A DNA stretch of 15,331 bases from NCBI GenBank assembly GCA_964624465.1, contig CAZUZD010000135.1:1-15331 (forward strand). Direction: 5' to 3'. This DNA is from CAZUZD01 sp964624465 (GTDB taxonomy: Bacteria; Planctomycetota; Planctomycetia; Isosphaerales; Isosphaeraceae). Shown piece by piece: positions 14,402 through 15,331 of the stretch (positions are counted from its first letter, which is position 1; each line of letters opens with the position of its first letter). Under the pieces are notes generated by a model. The model did not search any database. It was not told the DNA's origin and saw only the letters and a list, made by a program, of their open reading frames with translations. A program made the translations under genes and the position numbers.

Positions 14402-15187
14402 CTAGCTGACCCAGCCGAGGCGGTCGACGAGGGCTTGCAAGAGCGGGACCAGGACGACGTTGGCGGCGAAGACGGCGAGGGTGGAGCGGACGACGCCGCG
14501 GGTGGCGGCGCGGCCGACGGCCTCGGTCGAGCGGTCGGCGCTCAGGCCGGTCCAGCAGCCGATCAGGCCGACCAGCAGGCCGAAGACGGCGGTCTTGGCG
14601 GTGGCCGGCACCACGTCGCGGAGCCAGAGGTAGTCGAGTGTGCGCTGGCCGTACGCCTGGGCCGACTGCGTGCCGCCGAGCAGCTCGGCCAGCAGGCCGC
14701 CCAGCAGCGCCGAGCCGTCCAGGGCCAGGGTCAACAGCGGCACCGCCAGGGCGCAGGCCAGCACGCGGGGGGCGTACAGGGCGGCGATCGGCTCGGAGCC
14801 GAGCACGGCGCGGGCGTCGAGCTCCTCGGTCAGGTTCATCGAGCCGATCTCGGCGGCCAGGCCGGCCCCGAGCCGCCCGGCGACCAGGAGCGCGGCCAGC
14901 ACGGGCCCGGTCTCGACCAGCACGGCGGCCGCCAGCACGCTGGGGATCGTGTCCTCCAGGCCGTAGGCCAGCAGGAGCCGGCGGGTCTGGAGCCAGGTGA
15001 CCAGCCCGACGCTGAAGCCGGCCGCCGCCACGATCGGCAGGCTGCCCCAGGCCACCCGCTCGAACTGCCGCACCACCGCCCCCGGGCGCCGCAGCAGGCT
15101 GCCAGGCAGGGCGCCGAGAGTGCGGGCGGCGAAGTCGACGAAGCGACCCAGGCCGATCAGGGGGTCCGCCACCGGGGCCGCTCGCAC
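14402..15187 (-). CDS. MlaE/YrbE-type ABC transporter permease
   Basis: The 261-residue protein is the integral-membrane permease of an MCE-type ABC transporter that moves phospholipids or other lipids across the envelope. The family hallmark ETGPVLAALLVAGRLGAGLA followed by AEIGSM lies at about residues 92-117. Hydrophobic segments follow the MlaE pattern: about 49-66, 83-105, 135-165, 195-215 and a C-terminal one with VFAANVVLVPLLQALV. The N-terminal region up to residue 45 is the usual amphipathic, basic segment. The start is GTG at 15187, strongly supported by GGAGGA 6 bases upstream; there is no better in-frame ATG. It precedes the mlaD-like gene on the same strand. The ATPase (MlaF-type) partner is not in the window and may lie beyond the right edge or elsewhere. 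Confidence 0.93.
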   Translation of the reverse strand: MRAAPVADPLIGLGRFVDFAARTLGALPGSLLRRPGAVVRQFERVAWGSLPIVAAAGFSVGLVTWLQTRRLLLAYGLEDTIPSVLAAAVLVETGPVLAALLVAGRLGAGLAAEIGSMNLTEELDARAVLGSEPIAALYAPRVLACALAVPLLTLALDGSALLGGLLAELLGGTQSAQAYGQRTLDYLWLRDVVPATAKTAVFGLLVGLIGCWTGLSADRSTEAVGRAATRGVVRSTLAVFAANVVLVPLLQALVDRLGWVS

Positions 15188-15193
15188 GCCGAG

Positions 15194-15199
15194 TCCTCC
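15194..15199 (-). promoter_or_regulatory. Ribosome-binding site supporting a GTG start for the mlaE-like gene
   Basis: GGAGGA on the minus strand (15199-15194) is a near-perfect Shine-Dalgarno sequence 6 bases before the GTG at 15187. It decides the start in favour of GTG. Confidence 0.75.
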
Positions 15200-15331
15200 A
15201 CGGCCCCACCGGGCCGCCGCTGGCCAACCCCCTCGACGCGCCCGCCTCGGCCCGCCGGTCGGGCCGCTCGCGCCCGGGCCCTCGCCTCGATCGGACCGGC
15301 CGGGCCGGGACTCTCGCCCGGCCCGCGCGGG

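Noticed and set aside
15188..15331. Missing MlaF-type ATPase at the right edge
   Set aside because: I looked for Walker A or signature motifs in the minus-strand frames and found none; the stretch appears non-coding.

Overview
The window is very GC-rich DNA with a strong G/C bias at third codon positions, so nearly every gene is shadowed by long spurious ORFs on other frames. The base composition, the gene set (fused MFS/spermidine-synthase-like membrane protein, diheme cytochrome, MlaD protein with an OmpA-like tail, secreted peptidases) and the loose gene spacing suggest a Planctomycetota chromosome, perhaps of the Isosphaeraceae type. That assignment is an inference; no rRNA or other taxonomic marker is present.

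Layout. 1-1648 (-): secreted prolyl oligopeptidase (S9A) whose C-terminus, including the catalytic serine, lies off the left edge. 1847-3091 (+): secreted M19 membrane dipeptidase, divergent from it. 3237-3911 (+): probable lipoprotein of the YbhB/YbcL (PEBP) family, followed by a strong hairpin. 3912-4601: about 690 bases without a gene, filled with short diverged repeat modules. 4602-6002 (-): exported diheme c-type cytochrome. 6003-6520: non-coding. 6521-6970 (+): unrecognised 149-residue protein. 7066-7980 (-): orphan Mrr-type restriction endonuclease. 8269-9495 (+): trpB. 9665-11947 (+): fused MFS/spermidine-synthase-like membrane protein. 12060-12905 (+): trpA. 12913-14037 (-): MlaD/MCE protein with an OmpA-like C-terminus. 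14038-14401: non-coding, with an inverted pair of repeats around a tandem duplication. 14402-15187 (-): MlaE-type permease. 15188-15331: no gene seen.

How genes work together. TrpB and TrpA are the two subunits of tryptophan synthase, here separated by an unrelated membrane-protein gene. MlaE and MlaD would be the permease and substrate-binding parts of an ABC-type lipid transporter of the outer-membrane-asymmetry family; the ATPase is not in the window. The two peptidases at the left are both exported and could act successively on peptides, but they are divergent and their link is only proximity.

The most notable non-coding signal is a 26-base REP-like imperfect palindrome. It occurs four times in two intergenic regions about 10 kb apart, with one compensatory base-pair change. 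Two copies form an inverted, BIME-like pair between the mlaE and mlaD genes. No defence island, prophage, CRISPR array, tRNA or transposase gene was seen; the only defence-type gene is the solitary Mrr enzyme.
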